Part shown: one piece after another, positions 27,059 to 35,936 of the stretch
Layout: the number at the start of each line of letters is the position of its first letter
Numbering within the stretch: the stretch's first letter is position 1
Source of the DNA: Deltaproteobacteria bacterium
GTDB lineage: Bacteria > Myxococcota_A > UBA796 > SXON01
Length of the DNA stretch: 57,930 nt
NCBI GenBank assembly: GCA_947484175.1
Contig: CANKOI010000014.1
Location: forward strand, 1 to 57,930
Direction: 5' to 3'
The notes under the pieces: model-generated
The model's input: only the letters and a program-made list of their open reading frames with translations
What the model was told of the DNA's origin: nothing
The model's database searches: none
Made by a program: the position numbers and the translations under genes

Positions 27059-28069
27059 ATGGGCGTTCGTGTCGCAATCAACGGGTTTGGCCGGATCGGC
27101 CGCTGCGTTTTCCGCGCCGCGTTCGGCGATGCCGACGTGGAGATCGTCCACATCAACGACCTCACCAGCCCCGCGCAGCTCGCCCACTTGCTCGCCCACG
27201 ACAGCGTGCATGGCAAGTGGAACGTGGCGGTCAGCCACGAAGAGCGCGGGCTCGTGGTGGCCGGCAAGTCCGTTCCGGTCACGGCGCAACGCGACCCCGC
27301 ACAGCTGCCGTGGCGGGAGCTCGGCATCGACGTGGTGCTGGAGTGCACGGGCGCCTTCACCAAGCGCGAGAAGGCGCAGCTTCACCTCGACGCGGGCGCT
27401 GGCCGCGTGATCATCTCGGCCCCCGCCGACGGCGAAGACATCACCGTGTGCCTCGGCGTGAACGACGACAAGCTCGACTTGGCGAAGCACCGCATCATCA
27501 GCAACGCCAGCTGCACCACGAACTGCCTCTCGCCCTTCGCCAAGGTGCTGAACGACACCTTCGGCATCACGCAGGGGCTGATGACGACCATCCACAGCTA
27601 CACGATGGACCAGAACCTGCTTGACGCGCCCCATGCCAAAGCCGACATGCGCCGCGCCCGGGCCGCCGCGCTCTCGATGGTGCCCACCAGCACCGGGGCC
27701 GCGAAGGCCGTCGGGATCGTGCTGCCTGAGCTCAAAGGCAAGCTCAACGGCCTCGCCGTTCGCGTGCCCACGCCGAACGTGAGCGTCGTCGACCTCGTGT
27801 TCAACACGGAGAAGCCGGTCACCAAGGAGTCCATCAACGCCGCGCTCATTGCCGCCGCCAACGGCCCGATGAAGGGCGTGCTCGCCTGCTACGACGCGCC
27901 GCTTGTCTCCATCGACCTCAACGGTGACCCCCACTCCAGCATCGTGGACTTGCAGCTCACCCAGGTGATCGGCACCAACATGGCGAAGGTCATGGCTTGG
28001 TACGACAATGAGTGGGGCTTCTCGAACCGCATGGTCGACCTCTGCCGCAAGATCGCGAAGGCCAGCTGA
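27059..28069 (+). CDS. gap: Glyceraldehyde-3-phosphate dehydrogenase
   Basis: This 336-aa enzyme oxidises glyceraldehyde 3-phosphate to 1,3-bisphosphoglycerate with NAD. The Rossmann motif VAINGFGRIGRCVFRA is at the N-terminus. The catalytic site SNASCTTNCLSP (Cys and following Thr) and the His in TIHSYTMDQ are present. It begins the gap-pgk operon, with 1 bp to pgk. Catalytic-domain segments VPTSTGAAKAV and AWYDNEWGFSNRM are intact. ATG 27059 is preferred to TTG 27053. Confidence 0.97.
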   Translation: MGVRVAINGFGRIGRCVFRAAFGDADVEIVHINDLTSPAQLAHLLAHDSVHGKWNVAVSHEERGLVVAGKSVPVTAQRDPAQLPWRELGIDVVLECTGAFTKREKAQLHLDAGAGRVIISAPADGEDITVCLGVNDDKLDLAKHRIISNASCTTNCLSPFAKVLNDTFGITQGLMTTIHSYTMDQNLLDAPHAKADMRRARAAALSMVPTSTGAAKAVGIVLPELKGKLNGLAVRVPTPNVSVVDLVFNTEKPVTKESINAALIAAANGPMKGVLACYDAPLVSIDLNGDPHSSIVDLQLTQVIGTNMAKVMAWYDNEWGFSNRMVDLCRKIAKAS

Positions 28070-28070
28070 C

Positions 28071-29261
28071 ATGAACAAGGTTCTGGGCCTCGCCGAGCTC
28101 GACGTCGCCAACCGGCGTGTTTTCCTGCGCGTCGACTTCAATGTGCCCATGGCGGGCGGCAAGATCACCGACGACAACCGCATCGTGGCGGCACTCCCGA
28201 CGATTCGTGCCCTTCGCGAGCAGGGCTGCCGCGTGATCATCGGGAGCCACCTTGGTCGCCCCGCCGGCGAAGTGGATCTCACCCTCTCCCTCGAGCCCGC
28301 CGCCGCCCGGCTGGCCGCGCTCCTCGACGACGACGTGCTCTTTGCCCACGACATCGTCGGCGACGACGTGGAGAGCATGACCAAGGAACTGATCCCCGGC
28401 GGCGTGATGATGCTGGAGAACCTTCGTTTCCACCCCGGCGAGAAGGGGGGCGACGAGGAGTTCGCCAAGGCGCTCGCGCGCCTCGCCGAGGTCTACGTGA
28501 ACGATGCCTTTGGCGCGATGCACCGCGCCGAGACCAGCATCGCCGCCATCGTGAGCCACTTCGAAATGGCCGGTGCGGGACTGCTCGTGACGAAGGAGCT
28601 GGAGGCGCTGGGCCGCTGCGTTCAGGGCGCCGCGAAGCCCTTCGTGGGCATCCTCGGCGGTTCGAAGGTGAGCGACAAGATCGCGGTGATCGAGGCCTTG
28701 CTCGGCCGGGTGGATGCCCTCCTCGTCGGCGGAGCCATGGCCTACACCTTCCTCAAGGCGAAGGGGCAGGACGTGGCCGCCTCCCGCGTGGAGGCCGACA
28801 AGCTCGCGCTCGCCGCGCGCCTCATCGACCGGTGCGTGGAACGCGGCGTGGCGCTGCACCTGCCCATCGACCACGTGATGAACACCTCGCTCGACAGCGA
28901 AGCCGCACCCGACGTGGGCGTGAGCTTCGGTCCCGGCCAGATGGGCCTCGACATCGGCCCGGAAACGGTGCGGGCCTACGCGAGCGTGATTGCCACGGCC
29001 AAGACGGTGTTCTGGAATGGCCCGATGGGCGTTTTCGAGCAGCCCGCCTATGCAGCGGGCACGCTCGGCGTCGCGCAGGCGGTGGCCGCCAACACGGGCG
29101 CCTACACGGTGATCGGCGGTGGCGACAGCGCCGCAGCGGCCGCCCAGTTCGGCCTTGCCGAGAAGTTCAGTCACGTGAGCACAGGCGGCGGCGCGAGCCT
29201 CGAACTCATCGAAGGCAAGGACCTTCCCGGCGTGAAGGCGCTACGCCTGAAGGGGCGCTAG
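28071..29261 (+). CDS. pgk: Phosphoglycerate kinase
   Basis: This 396-aa glycolytic kinase transfers the acyl phosphate of 1,3-bisphosphoglycerate to ADP. Signature segments are RVFLRVDFNVPM, GSHLGRP, ENLRFHPGE, GILGGSKVSDK, FWNGPMGVFE and GGGDSAAAA. The length and start (ATG 28071, 1 bp after the gap stop) are standard. A perfect 11-bp hairpin lies 25 bp past its stop. Confidence 0.97.
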   Translation: MNKVLGLAELDVANRRVFLRVDFNVPMAGGKITDDNRIVAALPTIRALREQGCRVIIGSHLGRPAGEVDLTLSLEPAAARLAALLDDDVLFAHDIVGDDVESMTKELIPGGVMMLENLRFHPGEKGGDEEFAKALARLAEVYVNDAFGAMHRAETSIAAIVSHFEMAGAGLLVTKELEALGRCVQGAAKPFVGILGGSKVSDKIAVIEALLGRVDALLVGGAMAYTFLKAKGQDVAASRVEADKLALAARLIDRCVERGVALHLPIDHVMNTSLDSEAAPDVGVSFGPGQMGLDIGPETVRAYASVIATAKTVFWNGPMGVFEQPAYAAGTLGVAQAVAANTGAYTVIGGGDSAAAAAQFGLAEKFSHVSTGGGASLELIEGKDLPGVKALRLKGR

Positions 29262-29286
29262 GCTCCCTGCGCGCGCGGAAACCGCC

Positions 29287-29315
29287 GCTGGATGGGCTTT
29301 CCCCGCCCATCCAGC
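29287..29315 (+). terminator. Strong hairpin after pgk
   Basis: GCTGGATGGGC (29287-29297) and GCCCATCCAGC (29305-29315) are perfect complements around TTTCCCC, an 11-bp stem. No U-tract follows, so it may be a GC-rich terminator, an mRNA 3'-end stabiliser or a Rho-related pause. It lies between gap-pgk and the convergent 54-aa gene and could serve both strands. Confidence 0.65.
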
Positions 29316-29334
29316 AACGGGATCTCCTACGTGG

Positions 29335-29499
29335 TCAGGCTGCGGCGTCTCGCGAGCGAGTGGCCGACTGACCGATGAGGTCGTTGATGACGGCTGCGGT
29401 CGCCACGCTCGCCAGTTCTTCGTCTCCGTACGCTGCGAGGAAGTGCTCGTAGAATTCAGAGATGAGGTCACCGAGGTTTGTGTCTAACGTGTGGGTCAT
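29335..29499 (-). CDS. 54-aa protein of unknown function behind a sigma-54-type promoter
   Basis: I do not recognise this small, acidic, mostly helical protein (start MTHTLDTNLGDLIS; central EFYEHFLAAYGDEELASVA). It has no signal peptide, Cys or membrane helix. It is supported by a good Shine-Dalgarno sequence (GGGAGG five bases before ATG 29499) and by a near-consensus sigma-54 promoter 30 nt upstream, which together give an 18-nt leader. It stands alone between pgk and comF. Sigma-54 dependence implies activation by an unidentified enhancer-binding protein. The in-frame extension to 29553 runs through the promoter and is unlikely. Confidence 0.7.
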   Translation of the reverse strand: MTHTLDTNLGDLISEFYEHFLAAYGDEELASVATAAVINDLIGQSATRSRDAAA

Positions 29500-29528
29500 C
29501 GCGGCCTCCCAGGCACGATAGGGTGTAC

Positions 29529-29544
29529 TGCAACTTTCGTTCCA
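29529..29544 (-). promoter_or_regulatory. Sigma-54 promoter of the 54-aa gene
   Basis: On the minus strand the sequence TGGAACGAAAGTTGCA differs from the TGGCACG-N4-TTGCA consensus at one position and keeps the essential GG-N10-GC spacing. The predicted start point is near 29518, 19 bases before the gene's ATG. No enhancer-binding protein gene is in the window. Confidence 0.72.
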
Positions 29545-29628
29545 TCCACCCATGGCCTAGGGATCGGCGGGTTTTCGTCACGCTTGAATGAAATTTCGCC
29601 GAAGTGTGTGCCGCTCTTTCGGACGACG

Positions 29629-30303
29629 TCAAGAAACTCCGACACGCACCCGCCGCAGCGGGCCGGCCGCGCCGAGCACTAGCGAGGACACCGAGCTTGC
29701 GCCCGCGGCGAGCAGCTCCGCCGCCGCGGCGTGGAGGGTGGCTCCGCTGGTGACCACGTCGTCGACGAGCAGAACGTGGCCCGCGACGGGCCCCGCGATG
29801 GCGAAGAGCTGGTCGCCCGCCGCGAGGCGAGCGGCGTAGCCCCGACCGCCTTGAGCGAGCCCCCAGCGCCGGCGAAGCAGGCGCGCCACGGGGGCGCCGA
29901 AGTGGGGGGAGGCGACAGCCGCGAGCTGGTCGGGGAGGTGGAAGCCGCGCGCCGCCAGGCGCCACGGCGTGGTGGGCACCGGCACCACCACATCGGGGAG
30001 CGTGGGCACTCCGCTCGCGAGCGCGTCGTTCAGCGAGGTGCAGAGGAGGCGCGCAGCGCGGGTGTCGGTCTGGAACTTCGCGCGGCGCACGAGGGCCCCG
30101 ATGGCGCCGGTGTAGGCGCCGAGCGCCACCGCGCAGGCCAGCAGGGTGTGGCGAGTCGGGAGAGAGCGCAGGGGGCCATCGAGGTCGGGGGCACAGTCCG
30201 GACAAAGCACGGCCGACGACGCACAGTCGCAGGCGAGGCAATGGGAGCGGGCGATGAGGTCGAGCACGGCCGCGCAAGCTGCGCACCGGCGGCGGCGCGT
30301 CAA
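29629..30303 (-). CDS. comF: ComF-family phosphoribosyltransferase-like protein
   Basis: This 224-aa protein has an N-terminal zinc-ribbon (C-A-A-C, then C-L-A-C and C-P-D-C pairs) and a C-terminal phosphoribosyltransferase domain with the PRPP loop VLLVDDVVTSGAT. ComF proteins serve in natural transformation or related DNA uptake in several bacteria. The Arg-rich linker GRGYAARLAAG is family-typical. It starts at TTG 30303, overlapping the rlmH stop (TTGA). Confidence 0.88.
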   Translation of the reverse strand: MTRRRRCAACAAVLDLIARSHCLACDCASSAVLCPDCAPDLDGPLRSLPTRHTLLACAVALGAYTGAIGALVRRAKFQTDTRAARLLCTSLNDALASGVPTLPDVVVPVPTTPWRLAARGFHLPDQLAAVASPHFGAPVARLLRRRWGLAQGGRGYAARLAAGDQLFAIAGPVAGHVLLVDDVVTSGATLHAAAAELLAAGASSVSSLVLGAAGPLRRVRVGVS

Positions 30304-30710
30304 TCCCCGTGGTGGTAAGGGCTGCCCGAACGGATGGCGCAGGCGCGGTAGAGCTGCTCGACCAGCACCACCCGCGCGACCGCGTGGTTGAGCACGAGTC
30401 TGGAGAGCCGCACTGTCTTCCAGGCGGCTGCCCGCGTTTCGTCATCGAGCCCGTACGGCCCGCCGATCACGAAGAGGAGCGGGTGGGCGGCGGCGCGCAC
30501 GCCCGCCTCGATCAGCTCCGCGAACCCGGCGCTGTCGCGCTCCTCGCCGCGTTCATCGAGCGCCACCACCCGCGCGCGGCCGGTGAGCTTGGGGAGCCGG
30601 TCCACCTGCCGAAACGGGAAGGTGTGCGCGATGCGACGCCCCCAGTCCTCACACGCGGCGTTCACCCAAGCCGGCGCGCGGCCGCCGCCGGTGACGACGA
30701 CAATGTCCAC
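30300..30710 (-). CDS. rlmH: 23S rRNA (pseudouridine-1915-N3)-methyltransferase
   Basis: This 136-aa SPOUT methyltransferase modifies pseudouridine 1915 in helix 69 of 23S rRNA. The knot signatures FVIGGPYGLD and LNHAVARVVLVEQLYRAC, and the C-terminal SGSPYHHGD, are present. It starts at GTG 30710 and is followed by a TTGA overlap with comF. It sits after rsfS, a common gene neighbourhood. Confidence 0.95.
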   Translation of the reverse strand: MDIVVVTGGGRAPAWVNAACEDWGRRIAHTFPFRQVDRLPKLTGRARVVALDERGEERDSAGFAELIEAGVRAAAHPLLFVIGGPYGLDDETRAAAWKTVRLSRLVLNHAVARVVLVEQLYRACAIRSGSPYHHGD

Positions 30711-30716
30711 TACGGC

Positions 30717-31115
30717 TTAGGGCGCGGCGGAGGGGCGCGGCTGGCCGGTGGGCGGCGCCGCCGCCGTGAGGCCGGCCTTCTCGATCCGGGGCGAGTCGCT
30801 CCACAACGCTTCGAGGTCGTAGAACCCACGCATCGGCTCGTCGAACACATGCACGATCACGTCGCCGAAGTCGATGAGCACCCAGCGCGAGGCGTCGAGC
30901 CCTTCCACACCCACGGCGCGCTGGCCCTTCGCCTTGAGGTCCTCCACCACGCCTTCGGCGATGGCACGAACCTGCCGGCGGTTTGTGGCGTGACACACCA
31001 CGAAGGCATCGCAGTACGAGGAGATGCCGCTCATGTCGAGGATCACGATGTCCTCGCCCTTTCGGGCCGCGATGGCCTCACCCGCGGCGATCGCCAGCTC
31101 AGTTGATCCTTTCAT
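30717..31115 (-). CDS. rsfS: Ribosomal silencing factor RsfS
   Basis: This 132-aa protein of the RsfS/Iojap family binds L14 and blocks subunit joining when nutrients are limiting. DIVILDMSGISSYCDAFVV and DASRWVLIDFGDVIVHVF are characteristic; the C-terminal 25 residues are Ala/Pro-rich and extra. It starts at ATG 31115 and lies six bases upstream of rlmH. Confidence 0.95.
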   Translation of the reverse strand: MKGSTELAIAAGEAIAARKGEDIVILDMSGISSYCDAFVVCHATNRRQVRAIAEGVVEDLKAKGQRAVGVEGLDASRWVLIDFGDVIVHVFDEPMRGFYDLEALWSDSPRIEKAGLTAAAPPTGQPRPSAAP

Positions 31116-31121
31116 GCACCC

Positions 31122-31568
31122 TCACGAGTTGATCACGCGCCAGGAGGTGAGCACCACCAGCTGGCCTCCATCGGGGTCTTTGGCCATCCTTCCCGACAAC
31201 GAGAGCGTGGCGCCCGCGTAGCCGCTCAGCACCAACTCTTCCAGCAGTTCGGTGGCAACGAGCATCGGGCCGCTGTTGGCCTGCGTTCGGTAGGGGGTAG
31301 CCACGCGGTCGTCGGCCACCTCCGCGTTGAGCACGATCTGGCCCGTGAACTGCCAGTCCCGGCCCTCGCTCATCACGCGCCGGGCGGCCTGAGCCGTGGA
31401 GAACGCGGAGCCCCCCCCCAGCAACGCCGAGCTGTGCGCGGCATGCACTGCGTCGGCCTCGGTCGCATGGGCCACTTCCACCCCGACGCGGGCGGCGAGC
31501 ACCTCGGCGGGGCACGCCTGCGCGGGCGGAGCGAACCAGAGGGCGAGGGCGGCGAGGCGGGCGGGCAA
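31122..31568 (-). CDS. Exported protein of unknown function
   Basis: I do not recognise this family. The protein of about 148 aa has a signal peptide (LPARLAALALWFAPPAQA) and then a soluble domain with FSTAQAARRVMSEGRDWQF and ATLSLSGRMAKDPDG, probably mixed alpha/beta. The start is uncertain: TTG 31568 fits the signal peptide, and the frame is open to ATG 31757. It lies six bases upstream of rsfS in the same direction and 32 bp after the stop of the preceding lipoprotein gene. Confidence 0.6.
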   Translation of the reverse strand: MPARLAALALWFAPPAQACPAEVLAARVGVEVAHATEADAVHAAHSSALLGGGSAFSTAQAARRVMSEGRDWQFTGQIVLNAEVADDRVATPYRTQANSGPMLVATELLEELVLSGYAGATLSLSGRMAKDPDGGQLVVLTSWRVINS

Positions 31569-31600
31569 GATCCCCAGTGTAGCGGGGGCGCGGCCGGGGT

Positions 31601-32293
31601 TCAAGGCCCAGCTGCGGATGGAGGGGGCTCCGCCCCCACGTCTCCCCCGAGATTGGTCATCGCGAAACGAAGGCGCGTGCTCTTTCGCTGGGTCCGGAAG
31701 GTCGTTTCCACCGTCAGCTCGCCGGCGAGCCGCACGGCGGTAACTTGATCGATCCACACCTGGCCCTCAACCCGCGTGACGTCGCGCGACTTCCGGCCCG
31801 GCGTTTCGTTCGGCAGGAGCGCGAGCCGGTAGTGCCACACCTTGCGGCCTTCGATGTCCTCCTCGCCGGCATCGCGGTAGCCGACGCGGGCGGCGGCGGT
31901 GCCGAGCACACGCGACCAAGGGTCGCCGGAGAGCACGAGGTCGGCGCGGGCGCTCGCGGGGTCGGCCTGTCGACGGAAGATGCCCGCGGCGGCGCTGCGC
32001 CACGCCACGCCATCCCACACGCGCACCTCGGAGACCCGCACGCCATCGCGCATCTCGAGCCACTGCCACCGATCCTCGGACTGCCAGCGAAGGCGGGTGA
32101 GCTCCCGGAGCACGGTCGGCTCGGCGCCCTCGCGGGTGGTGGTGATCTCCCGGTGGGCCTCGCTCACGTAGGCGCCCAAGGCCTCGGCGCTCGCAAAAGT
32201 GGTCTGCGCCGCCGCGACCGGGAACACCTCGGGCGGATCGGCGGCCGGCCCGACCGGGTCACACGCGAAGAAGAGCGGGAGCAGGAAGCGCAC
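31601..32293 (-). CDS. Outer-membrane lipoprotein of unknown function
   Basis: This 230-aa lipoprotein (MRFLLPLFFAC) shows beta-rich segments such as RWQWLEMRDGVRVSEVRVWDG and VWIDQVTAVRLAGEL, which recall LolA/outer-membrane lipoprotein-sorting folds, but I cannot confirm that. GTG 32293 lies inside the obg 3' end (35-bp overlap) with GGAG eight bases upstream, which suggests coupling to obg. The next gene is another exported protein. Confidence 0.6.
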   Translation of the reverse strand: MRFLLPLFFACDPVGPAADPPEVFPVAAAQTTFASAEALGAYVSEAHREITTTREGAEPTVLRELTRLRWQSEDRWQWLEMRDGVRVSEVRVWDGVAWRSAAAGIFRRQADPASARADLVLSGDPWSRVLGTAAARVGYRDAGEEDIEGRKVWHYRLALLPNETPGRKSRDVTRVEGQVWIDQVTAVRLAGELTVETTFRTQRKSTRLRFAMTNLGGDVGAEPPPSAAGP

Positions 32294-33284
32294 GAAGTCG
32301 GCTCCAGACGGACTGTATGAGGGCGCTCACCCCCTGTCCCGTCGCGGCGCTGATCACGAGCAGGTCGGGAGCACCGGCCTTCGCAAAGGCCTTGCGGGTG
32401 GCGGCGACGACCTTTTCGTCGGCCGTGTCGGCCTTGGTGAGTACGATGATCTCGGGACGATCGAGCAGGTCGGTGTCGTAGCGCCGAAGCTCGTCGCGGA
32501 GAATCTGCCAGCGGCGAACGGGTGTGGGGTCGGTTTCGTCGAGCGCGACGAGGTGCAGGAGCATCCGGGTGCGCTCTACGTGGCGCAAGAACTGGAGGCC
32601 TAGACCGCGCCCTTCGGCGGCGCCCTCGATGAGCCCAGGAATGTCGGCCACCACGAAGCTGCCGCCGACGTCGTCGGCGGCCACCACCCCGAGGTTCGGC
32701 ACCAGCGTGGTGAACGGGTAGTCGGCGATCTTGGGGCGGGCGGCGGAGATCACCGAGATCAGCGTGCTCTTGCCGGCGTTCGGAAAGCCGAGGAGGCCCA
32801 CGTCGGCTACCAGTTTGAGCTCCAGTTGCACCCGGCGCACCACGCTGGGCCCACCGGGAGTGGTTTCGCGGGGGGCTCGGTTCGTGGCCGTCTTGAAGCG
32901 AACGTTCCCCAGGCCGGGCTTGCCGCCCTCGACAACGATGCGCTCCTCGCCGTCGGTGAGCAGCTCGCAGAGCACGATGTCCTCCACCACGTCGCGCACC
33001 AGCGTGCCGACCGGCACCCGGATCGTGAGACTCTCTCCCACCGCGCCCGTCTTGTTCCGCGCGCCGCCCGAGGATCCGTCGCCCGCCTTCCAGTGGGCCC
33101 TCCCTCGCAGATCGAGCAACGAACCGAGCTGAGCGTCGGCCCCGAAGATCACGTGGCCGCCGTGTCCACCGTCTCCCCCGTCGGGCCCGCCGTGCTCCAC
33201 ATACTTCTCGCGCCGCATCGACGACGCCCCGCGCCCCCCACTGCCGGACTGAACTTCGATCTCGACTTCGTCTACGAACCGCAT
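32259..33284 (-). CDS. obg: GTPase Obg/CgtA
   Basis: This 341-aa GTPase acts in ribosome assembly and growth control. The N-terminal glycine-rich Obg fold begins MRFVDEVEIEV and includes GGDGGHGGHVIF. The G domain has GFPNAGKSTLIS (G1), ADIPGLIEGA (G3) and LTKADT (G4), with SAATGQGVSALI near G5. The C-terminal extension of some Obg proteins is absent. It starts at ATG 33284. Confidence 0.97.
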   Translation of the reverse strand: MRFVDEVEIEVQSGSGGRGASSMRREKYVEHGGPDGGDGGHGGHVIFGADAQLGSLLDLRGRAHWKAGDGSSGGARNKTGAVGESLTIRVPVGTLVRDVVEDIVLCELLTDGEERIVVEGGKPGLGNVRFKTATNRAPRETTPGGPSVVRRVQLELKLVADVGLLGFPNAGKSTLISVISAARPKIADYPFTTLVPNLGVVAADDVGGSFVVADIPGLIEGAAEGRGLGLQFLRHVERTRMLLHLVALDETDPTPVRRWQILRDELRRYDTDLLDRPEIIVLTKADTADEKVVAATRKAFAKAGAPDLLVISAATGQGVSALIQSVWSRLRALPAPALLRV

Positions 33285-33294
33285 GGGGCGGGGG

Positions 33295-34317
33295 CTAACG
33301 TGAACCGGGCGTGGCGAGGGCTTGCAACACCCCGATCGTGTGGGTCAGGCCCTCGTCGGTGATGTCGAGATGGGTGACAAACCGCAGCCGGTCGTGGGCC
33401 AGGGCGATCGCTCCGACCCCCGCGGCGGCCAGCCGCTGTGCGAACGCCGGGGCTTCTGGCAGCCGCATGTACAGGATGTTGGTGTCGGGGGCGCCCTCCA
33501 CGGCGTACCCGACGTCGCGCAGCGCTTCCCAGAGTCGAAGGGCGCGGGCGTGGTCGTCGGCGAGGCGTTCGACATGGTGATCGAAGGCGTACTCGGCAGC
33601 GGCCGCGAGCACCCCCACCTGACGCATCCCCCCTCCCAGCATCTTCCGTACCCGCCGCGCCCGCTCCGCCAGGGCCCGCGGCCCCGCCAGCAGCGAGCCC
33701 ACGGGCGCGCCGAGCCCCTTGCTCATGCACACGTTCACCACGTCGAAGCCTGCCGCCAGCGTCGCCAGGGGCGTGCCGCTCTGCACGTGGGCGTTCCAGA
33801 GGCGGGCACCGTCGAGGTGGGTGCGGAGCCCGGCCTCGTGGGCCACGACACAGAGCTGCGCGCAGTGAGCGGCCGAGATCACGGCCCCGCCACCCCGGTT
33901 GGCCGTGTTTTCCACGCTGAGCAGCGTGGCGGGGGCGTGGTGAACGTTGGGTTGCCGCACCGCGGCGCGCACCTCGTCCACCCCAAGGTGCCCGCGCTGG
34001 CCCCCGAGGAGCCGGAGCGTGACCCCGCTGATCACCGCGGCGCCGCCGGCCTCGTAGTGGAAGGGGTGCGCGTCGTGGTGCATCAGCACTTCGTCGCCGG
34101 GCGCCGTGAGCAGGCGGATGGCCACCTGGTTGGCCATCGTGCCGGAGGGGACGAAAAGCGCGAACTCCTTGCCCAGCCGCTCGGCCACCCGGCTTTCGAG
34201 CCGGTTCACGGTGGGGTCTTCACCGAACACGTCGTCGCCTACTTCCGCGTTGGCCATGGCCATTCGCATCGCGGGGGTGGGCTTGGTGAGGGTATCGGAA
34301 CGGAGGTCAACCCACAC
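33295..34317 (-). CDS. ltaE: Low-specificity L-threonine aldolase
   Basis: This 340-aa PLP enzyme cleaves threonine/allo-threonine to glycine and acetaldehyde. The family start [16 protein letters not shown], the [11 protein letters not shown] phosphate-binding segment, [10 protein letters not shown], and the PLP Lys in [13 protein letters not shown] are present. The start is GTG 34317, which lies 11 bp inside the gpmI 3' end. It precedes obg by 10 bp, so gpmI, ltaE and obg probably share a transcript. Confidence 0.93.
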   Translation of the reverse strand: MWVDLRSDTLTKPTPAMRMAMANAEVGDDVFGEDPTVNRLESRVAERLGKEFALFVPSGTMANQVAIRLLTAPGDEVLMHHDAHPFHYEAGGAAVISGVTLRLLGGQRGHLGVDEVRAAVRQPNVHHAPATLLSVENTANRGGGAVISAAHCAQLCVVAHEAGLRTHLDGARLWNAHVQSGTPLATLAAGFDVVNVCMSKGLGAPVGSLLAGPRALAERARRVRKMLGGGMRQVGVLAAAAEYAFDHHVERLADDHARALRLWEALRDVGYAVEGAPDTNILYMRLPEAPAFAQRLAAAGVGAIALAHDRLRFVTHLDITDEGLTHTIGVLQALATPGSR

Positions 34318-35905
34318 GGTGCACCAGGGAGGGGAGGTAGTCGTCGGGGGGCGTGAGGCCGGCGAGCGTGAGCAGGGTGGCGCCGATGTTGGCGATGCCG
34401 GCACCGGGCACATCGCAAAGCTCCCAGCGGCCTCGGGAATCCACGAGAATGAACGGAACGGGGTTCAGCGAGTGGCTGGTACGCGGCTTGGGTTTCCCGT
34501 CTTCGCAGACGGGCGCCCCGGCCTTGTCGAGCTCCACCATCTGGTCGGCGTTGCCATGGTCGGCGGTGACGAGGAGCACGGCGCCAGCCACCTCGCAGGC
34601 GTGTACGAGCCTGCCCACGCAGGCGTCCACACACTCCACGGCCGCCACGGTTGCAGCCAGCTTCCCGGTGTGCCCCACCATGTCGCCGTTCGCGAGGTTG
34701 AGCCGCACGTGGTCCACCTGGCCGGCCTGCAGCGCGGCCACCACCAAGTCGGTAATCGCCGCCGCTTTCATCTCGGGGAGCTCGTCGAAGGGCACGCGGT
34801 CCGACTCCACCTCCGCGTAGGTTTCCAGCGTGGCGCTGAACCGGTCGCTGCGGTTTCCGTTGAAAAAGTAGGTGACGTGCCCGAATTTCTGGGTTTCGGA
34901 GACGGCGTAGGTGCGAAGACCGGCCGCTGCGAGCTGCTCCCCCACGGTGCGATCGATGGCGGGCGGCTCCACGAGAAATCGTTTCGGCAGCAGCAAGTCC
35001 CCGTCGTACTGCATCATCCCCGCGTACGTCACGCGCGGGACGCGCTGCCGATCAAAGCCCGTGAAGGACGCACCTTCTTCGAAGGCCCGAGTGATCTCGA
35101 TGGCGCGGTCGCCGCGGAAGTTGAAGAAGCAGACACTGTCGCCATCCTCGATGGTCCCCACCGGCCCCGCGGAGTCGGTGATCACGAAGGCCGGCAACCA
35201 CTGATCGTCCTTGTCGGGCGCCGCCGCGTAGAGCGTGCGCACGGCCTCGCTGGCGCCGCCAAAGGGCTGCCCCTCGCCGCGAACGTGGCACGCCCACCCG
35301 CGGGCCACCATGCTCCAGTCGGCCTCGTACCGGTCCATGGTCAGCGCCATCCGCCCCCCGCCGGAGGCAAAGCGCACGTCGCTCCCCGCTGCCGCGAAGG
35401 CAAGGAACTCCTGCTCCAGCGGCGTGATCCAGGTGAGCGCGGACCGCCCCGAAACGTCGCGCCCGTCGGTGAGGATGTGCACCCGGATGCGGCGGTGCCC
35501 CTCCGCCACGGCGCGCCCCACGAGCGCGCGCAGGTGGTCCACGTGACTGTGCACGTTGCCGTCGGAGAGCAGGCCGAGGAAGTGGAGCGTGCGGCCTGTG
35601 AGGAGCGCTTTCCAGGCGTCCGTTGCGAACATCGCCTCGGTGCGGATGGCCCGCTCCACGAGGCTGGCCCCCTGCTCGATCACCCTCCCCGCCCCCATCG
35701 CGTTGTGCCCCACCTCGCTGTTGCCCATGTCGGCATCGCTGGGAAGGCCGACGGCGAGCCCGTGCGCAGCGAGCAGGCGCCAAGGGTGGCGGGCCATGAG
35801 GCCGTCGAGCACGGGGGTGTCGGCGAGGTACACCGCATCGCTGCCGTCGCGGCGCCCCCAACCGACGCCGTCGAGGATGCACAAGACGAAGGGGGGGCAG
35901 GGCAC
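34307..35905 (-). CDS. gpmI: 2,3-bisphosphoglycerate-independent phosphoglycerate mutase
   Basis: This 532-aa Mn-dependent enzyme interconverts 3- and 2-phosphoglycerate. It has the metal/phosphatase core [10 protein letters not shown], the phospho-acceptor Ser in [19 protein letters not shown], and [11 protein letters not shown]. The length is a little above the 510-515 norm. The start is GTG 35905. The stop overlaps ltaE. It appears to start the operon ltaE-obg. Confidence 0.95.
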   Translation of the reverse strand: MPCPPFVLCILDGVGWGRRDGSDAVYLADTPVLDGLMARHPWRLLAAHGLAVGLPSDADMGNSEVGHNAMGAGRVIEQGASLVERAIRTEAMFATDAWKALLTGRTLHFLGLLSDGNVHSHVDHLRALVGRAVAEGHRRIRVHILTDGRDVSGRSALTWITPLEQEFLAFAAAGSDVRFASGGGRMALTMDRYEADWSMVARGWACHVRGEGQPFGGASEAVRTLYAAAPDKDDQWLPAFVITDSAGPVGTIEDGDSVCFFNFRGDRAIEITRAFEEGASFTGFDRQRVPRVTYAGMMQYDGDLLLPKRFLVEPPAIDRTVGEQLAAAGLRTYAVSETQKFGHVTYFFNGNRSDRFSATLETYAEVESDRVPFDELPEMKAAAITDLVVAALQAGQVDHVRLNLANGDMVGHTGKLAATVAAVECVDACVGRLVHACEVAGAVLLVTADHGNADQMVELDKAGAPVCEDGKPKPRTSHSLNPVPFILVDSRGRWELCDVPGAGIANIGATLLTLAGLTPPDDYLPSLVHRVG

Positions 35906-35936
35906 GGCGCTGGCCCCGTAATCCGTACCGGGGGCA

